64,000 nt of DNA from Erythrobacter sp. BLCC-B19. GTDB taxonomy: Bacteria > Pseudomonadota > Alphaproteobacteria > Sphingomonadales > Sphingomonadaceae. Under the pieces are notes generated by a model. The model saw only the letters and a list, made by a program, of their open reading frames with translations. It was not told the DNA's origin and did not search any database. Where the stretch lies: the NCBI RefSeq assembly GCF_028621955.1, contig NZ_CP117516.1, forward strand, positions 248,001 to 312,000, read 5' to 3'. Numbering within the stretch: position 1 is the stretch's first letter; each line of letters begins with the position of its first letter. Positions 19,601-27,337 of this stretch are shown one piece after another. Both the position numbers and the translations under genes were made by a program.

Positions 19601-20727
19601 CGGTAGGGCGCGAACTCTTTTTCGACTTCGCGCGACAAAATCACAGGAATGAAGTTCGAGACCTGCGCAGCAAGCTTGCTGAGCGTGCCTGTCTCGCGAA
19701 ATACGATCACACGATCTCGGAAGCTTCCGAGATCCGGATCGTCGGCGGCGAACCCGGCGCTAAGAAACGCAAGGGCCTCGTCGCGCGAGTCCGCTGAAAT
19801 GATGATTGGCTTGCATTGGTTAGACGTGACGGCGCGTTTCAAGGTCGAACGGTAAGCGGTAAGCGCGTCGTCAAACAGCGAATGCTTTAATTGCGGCTCG
19901 CAGTCGGCCGCCCAAATTTTCCAAACCTCATCGAGCGCGATCGCGCCATGCGCATCCTGCTCGGTTTCGTTGGCGAACCACGTCTGACCGGGAATGGATT
20001 GCTCAAGCCATTGCTCAAGGTCGCTCGCATCGTAGGCCCGAACGTCCTTCCATTGCTTCTCCTTTTTGCGTGCTTTCACCCACTCGTCTTTGCCCGCCCA
20101 CCTGCGCGGTGTGACGAAGATGAACGTCATTTCATTGCGCTTGGTGGCATCAACGCCTTTCACGCTTTTGGCAAAATCGCCGTCTGCCTTGCTTTTCGGG
20201 TTCTGATTGACGCCGAACTCCCAACCCGAACGGCCCTGCGGAACCCACGGCGTCGCGCCCTCCGCTTCGACTTCGCCGTCCCAGCCAGGGCGCTCGCTAT
20301 CATCGTTACCAGGGAAGTCGACCTTCGTAAGCCCGGACCCCGTCGAGTTTACAAGCGTGCGCAGAAACACGGCGAGCCGCTGGCGCGGCATGATGCCCGA
20401 TCCGCCCCATGCTTCGATCTTCGAAGCCTCGATCTGTAGGAACGGCGGAACGTAAGAGCTTATTTTGGGCGTGAGGTCTGCACGTCTCGGCTGCGCCGCG
20501 TCCCACGCACTTTGCAGGTCGAGCAATTTTCGGGCGGGCTCGCCGAACGCGACTTCGAGGCGCGCAGCCATCTCCTGTGAGAGATCGGACTTGCCGTTAA
20601 GGAAATTGGACAAGGTGACGCGGCTGACATCGAGTTTCTTGGCGGCGGCGGTGACATTCATGCCCTTGGGGATGATGTTTTCTCGAACGTAAGTGCCGGG
20701 GTGTTGCGGAGAAGGATGTTCAGTCAT
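16654..20727 (-). CDS. HigA-type HTH fused to a very large protein of unknown function
   Basis: A 1,357-residue protein when started at ATG 20727. Residues 10-65 form a HigA-like XRE helix-turn-helix (PGTYVRENIIPKGMNVTAAA, then LDVSRVTLSNFLNGKSDLS), normally a stand-alone antitoxin and autorepressor. Residues about 90-240 contain RPGWDGEVEAEG and GRSGWEFGV followed by Lys178/Lys180, a spacing reminiscent of a restriction-endonuclease-like core (Asp150, Glu170, Lys). That assignment is tentative. I see no convincing Walker motif in the remaining 1,100 residues, which are mainly helical and may be repeats. The frame stays open upstream to 21069, but the upstream part overlaps the promoter and a divergent gene, so the shorter start is preferred. 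An operator-like palindrome lies just upstream. Confidence 0.75.
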   Translation of the reverse strand: MTEHPSPQHPGTYVRENIIPKGMNVTAAAKKLDVSRVTLSNFLNGKSDLSQEMAARLEVAFGEPARKLLDLQSAWDAAQPRRADLTPKISSYVPPFLQIEASKIEAWGGSGIMPRQRLAVFLRTLVNSTGSGLTKVDFPGNDDSERPGWDGEVEAEGATPWVPQGRSGWEFGVNQNPKSKADGDFAKSVKGVDATKRNEMTFIFVTPRRWAGKDEWVKARKKEKQWKDVRAYDASDLEQWLEQSIPGQTWFANETEQDAHGAIALDEVWKIWAADCEPQLKHSLFDDALTAYRSTLKRAVTSNQCKPIIISADSRDEALAFLSAGFAADDPDLGSFRDRVIVFRETGTLSKLAAQVSNFIPVILSREVEKEFAPYRASMPSFIVYPRNATTSDPDITLETLNYEAFEKALGDMGIGHERVQTLSRETGRSLTVLRRRLSQLPAIRKPDWAEDKKIAAQIAPFLLAGAWKADNKADQAMLEALSDDIDFDELERRLNDLLPLESAPVWRVGAYRGVVSKIDALFAIKDVILEADLERFFTVASLVLEEPDPALELPEDKQWAAGIYGKSREISGALRDGIAESLVLLSVYGAELFKGRLNFNSEWRAEKLVREILEPLTLHTLESQSSDLPLYSEAAPEPFLSIIETDLKTEEPASLALMKPMSNAIFGRSHRTGLLWALENLAWSARLFMRTVLVLGRLAERAIDDNLVNKPSSSLSAIFCSWMPQTSADLEARKKALSKLAETFPSVAWPILIEQFEQGSRVGHFSHKPRWRPDGHGYGNVVTRKEGNEFAIHALHTALAWPNHMLSTISDLVQNLDGLDDSLRPKVWDVVDDWIKDANDADRAALREKIRVSTFTRRALRRRKLEPERGVDERARAAYEALEPIDPVLRHSWLFKQAWVDESADEIAADEPDYEKREERISQLRQSAIEEVLAYGGISEVFRLAESGQAQHTAGWYLSKAITDLASLKAALLEIADGRPVSGGKASFIGGALNEATSRKLGLLERLIADQPDEVMLSILLIAPFEQSTWDVVETLSDDLQSCYWQDIAPGWNRTDDDVRYAVRKLVEAGRPRAAFNFAQFDLKKLRAQDVFDLLKAIAGGSNETSKTYLLDPHHLRDAFKLLNASGQMDTDEMAGLEFQFVDIFDEDNEVGLVNLERRIEAHPELFVEAVKYSFIRDDDGEDASEPELTETQRSNRASSCYRMLDRLRQTPGHDDGGALVADRIVSWVEQVRAGCTAIARGDIGDQMIGKLLSHAPKAEDGIWPCLPVRDALEQVMNEHLSRGLTIAMRNSRGVHWRGEGGAQERSIAAKYAGWAQSMEYTHPRVAAILRGLEASYLREADWEDNEAKITRRMRY

Positions 20728-20734
20728 GCAGCGC

Positions 20735-20776
20735 ATCGTACCACAAAAATTGTAAAGTGTAAAGCTACACGCTACA
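20735..20776 (-). promoter_or_regulatory. Promoter with overlapping palindromic operator of the HTH-fused gene
   Basis: On the minus strand a -35 box TTTACA (20763-20758) and a -10 box TACGAT (20740-20735) are separated by exactly 17 bases. A 26-bp symmetrical element (20751-20776) overlaps the -35 box, with pattern TGTA-N2-GTGTA-N4-TACAC-N2-TACA. XRE/HigA repressors typically bind such dyads, so autorepression by the fused HTH is likely. The predicted transcription start falls at or within about two bases of the ATG at 20727, and no Shine-Dalgarno sequence precedes it, which suggests leaderless mRNA. Confidence 0.7.
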
Positions 20777-20874
20777 TGATTGCCTTTCGTGGCCGTAAGC
20801 CCTGCCGCTGCCGGTGCGGGTGGCGGTGGGAAATTTGTTTGGCGGACAAAATCGAAATGTCCGATAGTTAGCCC

Positions 20875-21534
20875 ATGGCGATCTTCAGGTATTTTAGCGA
20901 GGAAGAGCATGCGCGCGATCTGATCGAGCATGGCCGCGTCCGCTTTTGCACGCTTGGCACCTATCATGTCTTTGAGGACAAAGAAGTGCGCCGCGATCCG
21001 AGCGACGGACTTTTGCGCTACAAGCCCGAGGGTGGCGTGACGATCAATCAGGGTGATCGGACCTTCCAAAACAACATGGCGTTCGTCTCGGTGGTGAAGG
21101 TCAACGATATCTACGTCTATTGCATGAGCAACAAGCTCTCAGAGGAGTTGGCCGCGAGGTTCAACAGCCCCTTCTGCGTTGAAATCCAGCATTCCCTTGG
21201 CTTTGTGGGCCGCATTCGTCGCCATGTGCGTTTGCGCTCGCAACTTGATCACGCGAACGTATTCGCCGGCCCCATCGACTATCGAGGGTTGGACCATGAA
21301 CCCGGCGCGGATTGGGCACTTCCCGAACGCTTGGCTTTCATCAAGCCAGCAGCATTCGCGTGGCAAGAAGAGTTCCGCGTCGTCATCGGCAACAAAGGCG
21401 CGCTCGGCGTGGAAAACGTGGACACTCACCTCGAAGCCGACGGCCACAACCTCGCGGTTGCATATGAAGAGCGCGATCCGCTCGTGGTGAAAGTCGGCGA
21501 TCTTTCGAGGATCGCTAAACTCCGCAAGTTCTGA
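20875..21534 (+). CDS. Unknown 219-residue protein divergent from the HTH-fused gene
   Basis: A soluble 219-residue protein beginning MAIFRYFSEEEHARDLIEHG and rich in aromatic residues. The opening pattern (RYF, then a GxVRFCTLGTYHVFED segment with a following RRDPSDG) appears in small uncharacterised phage and plasmid-borne proteins. I do not recognise an enzymatic domain. There is no signal peptide or membrane helix. It is transcribed away from the HTH-fused giant, and the 147-base intergenic region contains that gene's operator, so the same repressor could influence both directions. The start ATG lacks a strong ribosome binding site. Confidence 0.6.
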   Translation: MAIFRYFSEEEHARDLIEHGRVRFCTLGTYHVFEDKEVRRDPSDGLLRYKPEGGVTINQGDRTFQNNMAFVSVVKVNDIYVYCMSNKLSEELAARFNSPFCVEIQHSLGFVGRIRRHVRLRSQLDHANVFAGPIDYRGLDHEPGADWALPERLAFIKPAAFAWQEEFRVVIGNKGALGVENVDTHLEADGHNLAVAYEERDPLVVKVGDLSRIAKLRKF

Positions 21535-21843
21535 ACAAGCCATCGGAAAAGCGCTCGAACACGATTTCCACGTTGAACCCCCTAAATTCACGGGGTGAGT
21601 AGCGCTGAAGCGGTTTCGCGCGGACAAGCTTCCAATTATTGTTGCGGGGGAGGTGTCTGCTGTTGAGACGGTTGCCCGAAAGCTACCAGTCCGCAAACGA
21701 CCAAATCTCTGTCATCCGACTGTCATGGTCTGGCAAATCCAGAGTGACCGCTGTTGGCCGGACCTGCCGGTCGACAAGTCGCGAGTGAACGGCAGAAACG
21801 TCCCAAAGCCCGTCATCCATATCCAGCACCAGGCCTCGCTTGC
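21535..21843. other. Gap between the unknown gene and the resolvase
   Basis: About 309 bases without a gene I can support. Two genes converge on it. Short open frames exist on both strands but have no start context or recognisable product. I see no strong hairpin followed by a T tract. Confidence 0.4.
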
Positions 21844-22497
21844 CTACGACCGCTTCCCCCGCCCCTCCCCCTGCATCTTCAGCGTGCGCTTGGCAAATTC
21901 ACGAAGTTCGCCATTCGGGCCAATATAGCGATACGCCGTCGCCCTCGAGATGCCGAACTCTTTGATGACATCGATGACGCGTTTCCGGCGATCGCCCATG
22001 GCCTTATGGAGCAGACGGATCTCCTTTGGGGTCAGCTTGGGTCGACGTCCGCAGTGCTGGCCTCTTGCCCTCGCCGCAGCGATGCCAGCCCTCGTGCGCT
22101 CGACAATCAGCTCACGCTCGAATTCGGCCAGCGCCGCGAATATCCCGAACATCAGGCGGCCGCTGGCCGTGGTCGTGTCGATCATCGCCCCTTCGCCGGT
22201 GAGCACCTTGAGACCGATGCCGCGAGCGGTCAGCTCGCCGACGGTGTTGACCAAGTGGCGCAGGCTGCGGCCAAGCCGGTCGAGTTTCCAGATCACCAAC
22301 GTGTCCCCGGGGGCCAACGCGGTGAGGCATGCATCCAGCCCCGGCCTGCTATCCCGGGTACCCGACATGCTGTCCTTGTAGATCCGCTTGGGATCAACGC
22401 CCGCGGCGATGAGCGCATCGTGCTGCAGGTGATGGACCTGACTGCCATCGGCTTTCGATACGCGGGTGTATCCGACCATTGAGACGTGTTCGGCCAT
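21844..22497 (-). CDS. Serine recombinase (Tn3-type resolvase/invertase)
   Basis: A 217-residue small serine recombinase. The catalytic serine lies in the N-terminal VGYTRVSK motif (Ser at about residue 14). The conserved IWKLDRLGRSLRHL and EFERELIVERTRAG segments follow, and the C terminus holds a helix-turn-helix with the Hin/resolvase-type ISRATAYRYI motif. ATG 22497 is chosen because AAGGAGGG lies at the right distance; an upstream in-frame start is less likely. Such proteins resolve transposon cointegrates or invert DNA segments. No transposase is nearby, so it is either an orphan of a lost Tn3-family element or a stand-alone resolution system of the mobile element. Confidence 0.9.
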   Translation of the reverse strand: MAEHVSMVGYTRVSKADGSQVHHLQHDALIAAGVDPKRIYKDSMSGTRDSRPGLDACLTALAPGDTLVIWKLDRLGRSLRHLVNTVGELTARGIGLKVLTGEGAMIDTTTASGRLMFGIFAALAEFERELIVERTRAGIAAARARGQHCGRRPKLTPKEIRLLHKAMGDRRKRVIDVIKEFGISRATAYRYIGPNGELREFAKRTLKMQGEGRGKRS

Positions 22498-22946
22498 TTT
22501 GGCCCTCCTTCCTGAGCCATTCCGGCCCTCTGACGCCCGATGGGGGCGCATAAACGCCTGATTAAATGCGGCAATCGGGCAAGAAGTCTCCCGTCTCAGA
22601 ACCCTCCCCTTTCAAGCCAAATTTCGGCGTTCAAATAAGCATTTTCCACACGTCACGTGCATCAATTTGCTTCTGACACTCTTACTAAAAAGCGCCAAGG
22701 CAGTCGAAGATACATTGGGTGAATTGATGGGACGCAATTTCCAAGCGAGATAGGCACAACGAAATTTCGAAGCCTCAGCAAACATGACAACTGGCGACTA
22801 TATGCTTATCAAGAGGTGCGCCAAAAAATTTTATTATAACGACGACATGAATGCGAAACGTAATTATTTGTTGCATATTTTATTAAACTATAATATTGCT
22901 ATATCTGTTCATTATTGAGGTCATTGCATGAAATGAAGGAATTGGT
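22498..22946. other. Intergenic region with a strongly AT-rich segment
   Basis: Roughly 450 bases separate the divergent resolvase and the 200-residue gene. The first 150 bases, next to the resolvase start, are where a res-type crossover site would be expected, but I could not define subsites. From about 22790 to 22930 the sequence becomes markedly AT-rich compared with everything around it and includes TATAAT at 22889-22894, a plausible -10 box for the rightward gene. No coding frame of note is present. Confidence 0.5.
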
Positions 22947-23549
22947 ATGCTAAAAAATGCTACGGGCAACTGTTATTGGAGATATGACCAGAACGACGAA
23001 TACAGGCTCTCGTTCACAGCACGGCATCCTGACGGCGGGGAGGAAGTTCTTTATCACTTCAGAGCTTTCGAGTTGGATAAGTTTCTCTCGATCGCAGTCC
23101 TTATCGGAGAGCACCAACACCAATGGGCGCAATGGCGCAAGGCCTGCGAGCAAACCGAAGGGCCGGCTCTTGACGGCATCCTCAGCTCCATCACGAAGAA
23201 AGACTACTTCGAAAACGTAGTTGACGTGATCATTGCCAAAAGTCCTGGCCACAAGAATGCTGTGACTGTGACAGTGTGCCTGCTCCCCGATAGGAAAGTT
23301 GTCGTCATCAGACACAGATTTCAGAGTTCAGAGTTGCGCTCGGCCTTTTTGGGTTGGGTCGAAAAAGGTGGATATGCCCGCCGCGTCCGCATGAGCCTGA
23401 TTGGCCTACTGGAGGGTAAGAAGGCACTTGGCGAAAAGATGGATGCCTTTGCCGAAGCGGAGCATAGCTTCGGGCAGAAAGTGATGAATGCAATGATCGC
23501 CGCTCTTGCGAACGGCAGCGACTACGCATTCATCCCCGGAGACGAATGA
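22947..23549 (+). CDS. Hypothetical protein
   Basis: A 200-residue soluble protein with a good ribosome binding site (AAGGA) before its ATG. The N-terminal half is beta-rich (GNCYWRYDQNDEYRLSFTAR) and the C-terminal third is helical (KALGEKMDAFAEAEHSF). No motif identifies a function, and I do not recognise the family. The gene follows a very AT-rich promoter region, which suggests recent acquisition or silencing by a nucleoid protein. It stands alone, with the next genes on the opposite strand. Confidence 0.55.
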   Translation: MLKNATGNCYWRYDQNDEYRLSFTARHPDGGEEVLYHFRAFELDKFLSIAVLIGEHQHQWAQWRKACEQTEGPALDGILSSITKKDYFENVVDVIIAKSPGHKNAVTVTVCLLPDRKVVVIRHRFQSSELRSAFLGWVEKGGYARRVRMSLIGLLEGKKALGEKMDAFAEAEHSFGQKVMNAMIAALANGSDYAFIPGDE

Positions 23550-23708
23550 CTCTGCGAAGCATTTGGCCGTTTATGGTCACGCTGCAATGGTGTGGCCCGC
23601 TGCTGGTTTGATGGGCACCAAGCTGCCCTCATTTCGGCTACTTCAGGTTCTGATGCTCCATCGATTGGACGGAGATAACCAAGGGGGCGAGCGGCGCCGG
23701 GTAGAGCC

Positions 23709-23825
23709 TTAGAAGCAATCGATGCAGTTGGACACGTCCGCCTTCAACCGCGCGTTGGTGGGGTACACCTTCCCGCCTTTGTCGCTGGGTTTTGTGGGGT
23801 AAGAAGAACCTAAGCATGGCGGCAT
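23709..23825 (-). CDS. Possible small protein or readthrough tail after the 183-residue gene
   Basis: A 38-residue frame from ATG 23825 to TAA, in the same reading frame as the preceding gene, whose TGA lies at 23864-23862. The second half has high GC at third codon positions and a non-random composition (KGGKVYPTNARLKADVSNCI, with two cysteines near the end). It could be a separate micro-protein, the original C terminus of the upstream protein split by a nonsense mutation, or chance. No ribosome binding site is convincing. Confidence 0.3.
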   Translation of the reverse strand: MPPCLGSSYPTKPSDKGGKVYPTNARLKADVSNCIDCF

Positions 23826-23861
23826 CAAACGTTCGTCAGCCAGCGTTCCGATCCCTTCAGA

Positions 23862-24413
23862 TCAGACGCAGATCCTCGCTCGCTGGAGCGCGCACCATGC
23901 GAGGTGTGCAGAGAACAATGCCCGCTGCTCCTTGGCGGAACAGAACGAGGCGGCATAGATCACCCACATGGCCTGCGCATGGAGCGGCGCCCGGCGACGC
24001 CAGCGCAGCGGCGTTGATCCGCGCCCGGGCATGTCCAGCCCGATCAATATGCCGGCTTCGGCCAGCTCGTGCTCGTCGGCATCGAAGCCGATTACGGTAT
24101 TGGTGTCGAGCGCCTGAGCGAGGAAGACAGCATCGGTCGACGGGCCAGCTATATTCACCGGTGCCTGGCGCGCCTGCCTGATCAGCACGATAGCATCGGC
24201 GGGGATGGAGCGAGCAGCACCCGCAAGGATGTCAGCGGCATCATCCTCGGGATCGAAGAAATGATGCTCAAGCGCGAAGGCGACATCGAGGCGAGAACGC
24301 CGGTGCACCGTGAACAGCGCGAGCGAGCTGATGGCCGAGCGCGGGTCGGTTTCGGGGTGGGTGCGGATGATCGAGAGGGATATCAGGGTTTGGGGATGAG
24401 GCATGGGCTTCAT
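23862..24413 (-). CDS. Hypothetical protein of the mobile-element gene set
   Basis: A 183-residue protein from ATG 24413 (MKPMPHPQTLISLSIIRTHP), preceded by CAAGGAAAC as a usable ribosome binding site and by a strong hairpin 34 bases upstream. It has an acidic stretch (HHFFDPEDDAADILAG) and an Arg-rich segment (GSTPLRWRRRAP). No domain is recognised. It is the last of five leftward genes (two exonuclease-like proteins, two unknowns and this one) that appear to travel together. Confidence 0.5.
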   Translation of the reverse strand: MKPMPHPQTLISLSIIRTHPETDPRSAISSLALFTVHRRSRLDVAFALEHHFFDPEDDAADILAGAARSIPADAIVLIRQARQAPVNIAGPSTDAVFLAQALDTNTVIGFDADEHELAEAGILIGLDMPGRGSTPLRWRRRAPLHAQAMWVIYAASFCSAKEQRALFSAHLAWCALQRARICV

Positions 24414-24447
24414 GTTGTTCGTGTTTCCTTGAGCCGCAAACGCAGAC

Positions 24448-24475
24448 AGGCGGCGCCTGTGTGGAGACGCCGCCT
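24448..24475 (-). terminator. Hairpin in the leader of the 183-residue gene
   Basis: Perfect 8-bp arms AGGCGGCG and CGCCGCCT with a 12-base loop. It lies between the stop of the 295-codon-region gene and the next start. No T tract follows on the minus strand, so termination is uncertain; it may instead act as a leader structure or mRNA stabiliser. Confidence 0.45.
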
Positions 24476-24580
24476 GCTGGTGCGGGATGATGGGTGGTTT
24501 TGCCGCCGACGATGAAGGCGACGGCGTTCGATGTGCTGGAAGAGGATACTGCCGGAGCGGCAACACCCCCTTTCCAATGG

Positions 24581-25381
24581 TCAGCCGAGATCGATCCTCT
24601 CGTCCGCAAAGCGGAGCAGCAGCAGATGCTCGGTAAGTGCCCGTGATCCGCCCTCGGCCGCCATCTCACCCCAGGCTTGCCAGCGGTCGAGATGGTGCGC
24701 CAGCCAGCCAAACAGCCGGTCGCGGGCATAATCATCGGGGAACGACAACGCCCACAGCACCCGCGTGAGCGGGATGGCGTCCCCCATTTCGTGCCCGATC
24801 AGCTTGATCCCGGCCTTGCCTGCGACCGGTTCGCGCACGAACCGATACCGTAGTGCCCTGCCCAGCGCCTCCTGTGCCGCCATGACCTGTTCGCGCTCTT
24901 TTCGGGTTCTGCCGCCGTCGAGCCCGTTCATGCCGGCCAGCGTCGGAAAGTCGAGCGGGGCAAGATCGGGGGCATTGACCGACCGTGTTGCGGCCAGCAT
25001 TCGCGCCGCCGCCCGCCCCTCGACGGTCACCTCCCGGTCCTTGATCATTCCCTGGCCTTGCAGCCATGCCATGTAGTGGCGCTGGCTCTGCCAGCCCCCG
25101 CCGAACAGGTCGGCGACCGCGGCCTCGAAGCCCGTCATCCTGTTCATCAAGGCGTGCAGAATGCTCAGCAGCAGCTCGCAGCCGTCGTCGACCTTATAGG
25201 AGCCGAGGCTTGGCATTCCGAGGCGGGCTTGCCAGAAGTAGTGGCGCAGACTGGGCCACACAGTCCCATCCTCGTCGATGAGACCATCGATTGCGGGATC
25301 CTGGCGAGCCCAATAGCCCCACGGATGGTGCTCATTGCGCCGGGCAGCATAGCCGCGGGGATCAGGTGCGAAATCAGTCAT
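24581..25381 (-). CDS. Hypothetical protein of the mobile-element gene set
   Basis: A 266-residue soluble protein from ATG 25381 (MTDFAPDPRGYAARRNEHHP). The start overlaps the last codons of the upstream gene (CATGACTGA), so translation is probably coupled. It is rich in Trp and Arg, with helical segments such as ELLLSILHALMNRM and DRLFGWLAHHLDRWQAWGEM. I see no catalytic motif and do not recognise the family. An upstream in-frame start at 25468 would lie inside the neighbouring gene and is not favoured. Confidence 0.55.
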   Translation of the reverse strand: MTDFAPDPRGYAARRNEHHPWGYWARQDPAIDGLIDEDGTVWPSLRHYFWQARLGMPSLGSYKVDDGCELLLSILHALMNRMTGFEAAVADLFGGGWQSQRHYMAWLQGQGMIKDREVTVEGRAAARMLAATRSVNAPDLAPLDFPTLAGMNGLDGGRTRKEREQVMAAQEALGRALRYRFVREPVAGKAGIKLIGHEMGDAIPLTRVLWALSFPDDYARDRLFGWLAHHLDRWQAWGEMAAEGGSRALTEHLLLLRFADERIDLG

Positions 25382-26135
25382 GGCCGCCTCCGTTTCTCGG
25401 GAGCAGTGCCTTGGGCTTGGCATCAAGGACAAGCGGCACACCCGCCCCGGCAACTGCGTCACCACCAAGGCTGGCCGTTTGATCCTCGAGCGCCTTCAGC
25501 CGAGCTGCAAGGTCGACAACCTCTCCGGCGACATAGGCCAGGTCGCGGTAGACCTTTTGCCCTGCCTCCCTGTTGTGATCGTTGCGCGCGTAGCCGTGGG
25601 GCAGAAGGTCCCCCGGCTTGTTCGTATTGAACCCGAACCACCATGCATCGCGGCCGCCGCTGGCGTCACTGTCTGCCGTGGTAGGAACGTGCTGGCGTGA
25701 CCGCGCGTGGTGATGCACGTGGCAGATCTGAAGCATCGGCGGCCCGTCCTGATTGCACAACGCCGAATAATCGAGCCCCCGGTGCGGCGAGATGCCAAGG
25801 TCAGACGGAATCGCGTCCCGCTCATAGCACCACAGCGGGTGCGATGGGGTGACAGCGACATAGCCTGAAAGTGTGCCATCGGATTGCCGCAGGATCAGAC
25901 AGGAATAGCCGGTCGCGGGATCGCGCCAGGCGATCCTGTCGGGCTCATCACGCCATGGCCCTTCCCCATAAGGCCGGCGCTCAGGGATCTGCGTGACTTG
26001 TTCGGGGTCGATGGCGTGATCGCCCAGGATCAGCCGTTCGGGCAAGGCAATGGTCGTGAAGCGCGGTGCTACCGGCACCAGGCTGCGGCTTTTGCTCCCC
26101 GCACCGCGGCGGGGAGGCTTGGTTGACTTGGTCAT
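25374..26135 (-). CDS. Hypothetical protein of the mobile-element gene set
   Basis: A 253-residue protein with a basic N terminus (TKPPRRGAGSKSR). The centre holds several conserved-looking His and Cys residues (MLQICHVHHHARSRQH), which could bind metal but form no named motif. The C terminus has a short helical segment (VVDLAARLKALEDQTASLGG). The start ATG has GAAGGAA upstream. A terminator-like hairpin with a T run ends only 21 bases before the ATG, leaving no room for a promoter between them, so expression must depend on readthrough or on control at that hairpin. Confidence 0.55.
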   Translation of the reverse strand: MTKSTKPPRRGAGSKSRSLVPVAPRFTTIALPERLILGDHAIDPEQVTQIPERRPYGEGPWRDEPDRIAWRDPATGYSCLILRQSDGTLSGYVAVTPSHPLWCYERDAIPSDLGISPHRGLDYSALCNQDGPPMLQICHVHHHARSRQHVPTTADSDASGGRDAWWFGFNTNKPGDLLPHGYARNDHNREAGQKVYRDLAYVAGEVVDLAARLKALEDQTASLGGDAVAGAGVPLVLDAKPKALLPRNGGGHD

Positions 26136-26156
26136 CTATAGATTTCCTTCAGATAC

Positions 26157-26190
26157 AAAAAAGCCGCAGGGTCCGGATGGGACCTGCGGC
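26157..26190 (-). terminator. Rho-independent terminator or attenuator before the 253-residue gene
   Basis: On the minus strand GCCGCAGG pairs with CCTGCGGC, followed directly by TTTTTT. It follows the stop of the exonuclease-like gene by about 160 bases and lies 21 bases before the next ATG. It is a classical terminator by form; its position makes attenuation of the downstream genes possible. Confidence 0.75.
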
Positions 26191-26348
26191 GGATGGCCTG
26201 CCGTTCGGACAGGCATGAGAATCTGCGCATCCTACATCGACTCCCGGCGCGCGCAGAACGCCGGGCAGCTGCGGTCATGGTGAGGTCATGAGGTTCTCCT
26301 TGTCGGGGGCTGGGCCGAAATCAGGCGGCGAGGCGCGCAACTTCGGCG

Positions 26349-27254
26349 CTACGCAGCCCGGTATACGACGCCCCTCAGCCGTCCTGCCGCGAGCATCTGA
26401 CACGCCCACGGCGCAAAGCTGTTGCGGATGAAGGGGCTCGCCGGTTCGGCCCGGCCTGCCGCATCGGCCAATGCGGCAAAGGACTTGGGAAGATCGCAGG
26501 CGATCACGCCGTGCGAGACCAGATGCCGCAGGCCGATCACGCTGGCGGCCAGCACATCGGCCAGGCACTGATCACGCACCTTGCCCCAATCTCCGATCTC
26601 CACCAGTGGCCCCACCTCCTTGGCCGGCGTGGGCTTGGCTGGAATACCGGACCCGGCGGCATATTCGGGCAGGTGCGGAAAGCGGGCGCCGCCTGACACG
26701 GCCTTGCACAGGTCAAGGCGCAGGCGGGTATGAGGATGCGGGTCGGCAATTTGCGGCGGCAGCAACATGCCCGCCTCGCTCGCGACCCGGCGCAAGACGG
26801 CGAGATCCTTCCCCTCGCCGCCCCATGTGACCAACGGGGCATCAGCATAACGCTCAAGCGTGCCGAACAGACGCGTGGCGATCTCAAGTTCGTCGGCCTG
26901 GTCATTTGCAATGCAGGTGAATTCCTCGACCATCGGAGCCTCGGACCCCGCATCTAAACGCAGGATCATCCAGCTCCCGCAGGCGACGCGGTGGAACGGC
27001 CAGCGGATATCGTAACGAGCGTCGCTGCCCTCGCTACTGGCATAGCCGGCATAGCGAATTCGGTCGTAGGCGAACTCGAAATCGGCGATGACGAGGCGGA
27101 GCGGCCGGTGCTGCTCAGGCCCATTGCCCTTTGCCCGAGAGACAAACATGGCCGCATCACGCTCAAGCGCTGCTGCCAATGCGCCTTCGGCAACGGTCGA
27201 AACCGGATCGGCAGCCATGCCGATGACTCTGTTGGTGTCATTGAATTCGTTCAT
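26349..27254 (-). CDS. Predicted 3'-5' exonuclease (PolB-exonuclease/DnaQ-like)
   Basis: A 301-residue protein with the signature of a ribonuclease-H-fold exonuclease: LVIADFEFAYD (Asp and Glu of motif I, about residues 55-63), VTWGGEGKDLAVL (motif II region, about 141-153), and a later Asp in QCLADVLAASVIG (motif III, about 235). A good ribosome binding site (CAAGGAG) precedes ATG 27254, itself preceded by a 13-bp perfect hairpin. It follows another exonuclease-like gene in the same direction. The role in the mobile element is unknown; processing of transferred or replicating DNA is plausible. Confidence 0.65.
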   Translation of the reverse strand: MNEFNDTNRVIGMAADPVSTVAEGALAAALERDAAMFVSRAKGNGPEQHRPLRLVIADFEFAYDRIRYAGYASSEGSDARYDIRWPFHRVACGSWMILRLDAGSEAPMVEEFTCIANDQADELEIATRLFGTLERYADAPLVTWGGEGKDLAVLRRVASEAGMLLPPQIADPHPHTRLRLDLCKAVSGGARFPHLPEYAAGSGIPAKPTPAKEVGPLVEIGDWGKVRDQCLADVLAASVIGLRHLVSHGVIACDLPKSFAALADAAGRAEPASPFIRNSFAPWACQMLAAGRLRGVVYRAA

Positions 27255-27274
27255 TTCTATTCTCCTTGAAACGC

Positions 27275-27303
27275 AGAAGGCCCGCCAAACTGGCGGGCCT
27301 TCT
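27275..27303 (-). terminator. Perfect 13-bp hairpin before the exonuclease gene
   Basis: Arms AGAAGGCCCGCCA and TGGCGGGCCTTCT with a 3-base loop, 21 bases before ATG 27254 and 35 bases after the stop of the upstream gene. No T run follows on the minus strand; GCGTTTC follows instead. It may terminate, stabilise or control translation. Confidence 0.6.
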
Positions 27304-27337
27304 GAGGGTGTGATGGTGATGGGATTGAGGGGGTTAT

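Noticed and set aside
20728..21069. N-terminal extension of the HTH-fused giant
   Set aside because: It would run through its own promoter and operator and overlap the divergent gene; the HTH domain starts right after ATG 20727.
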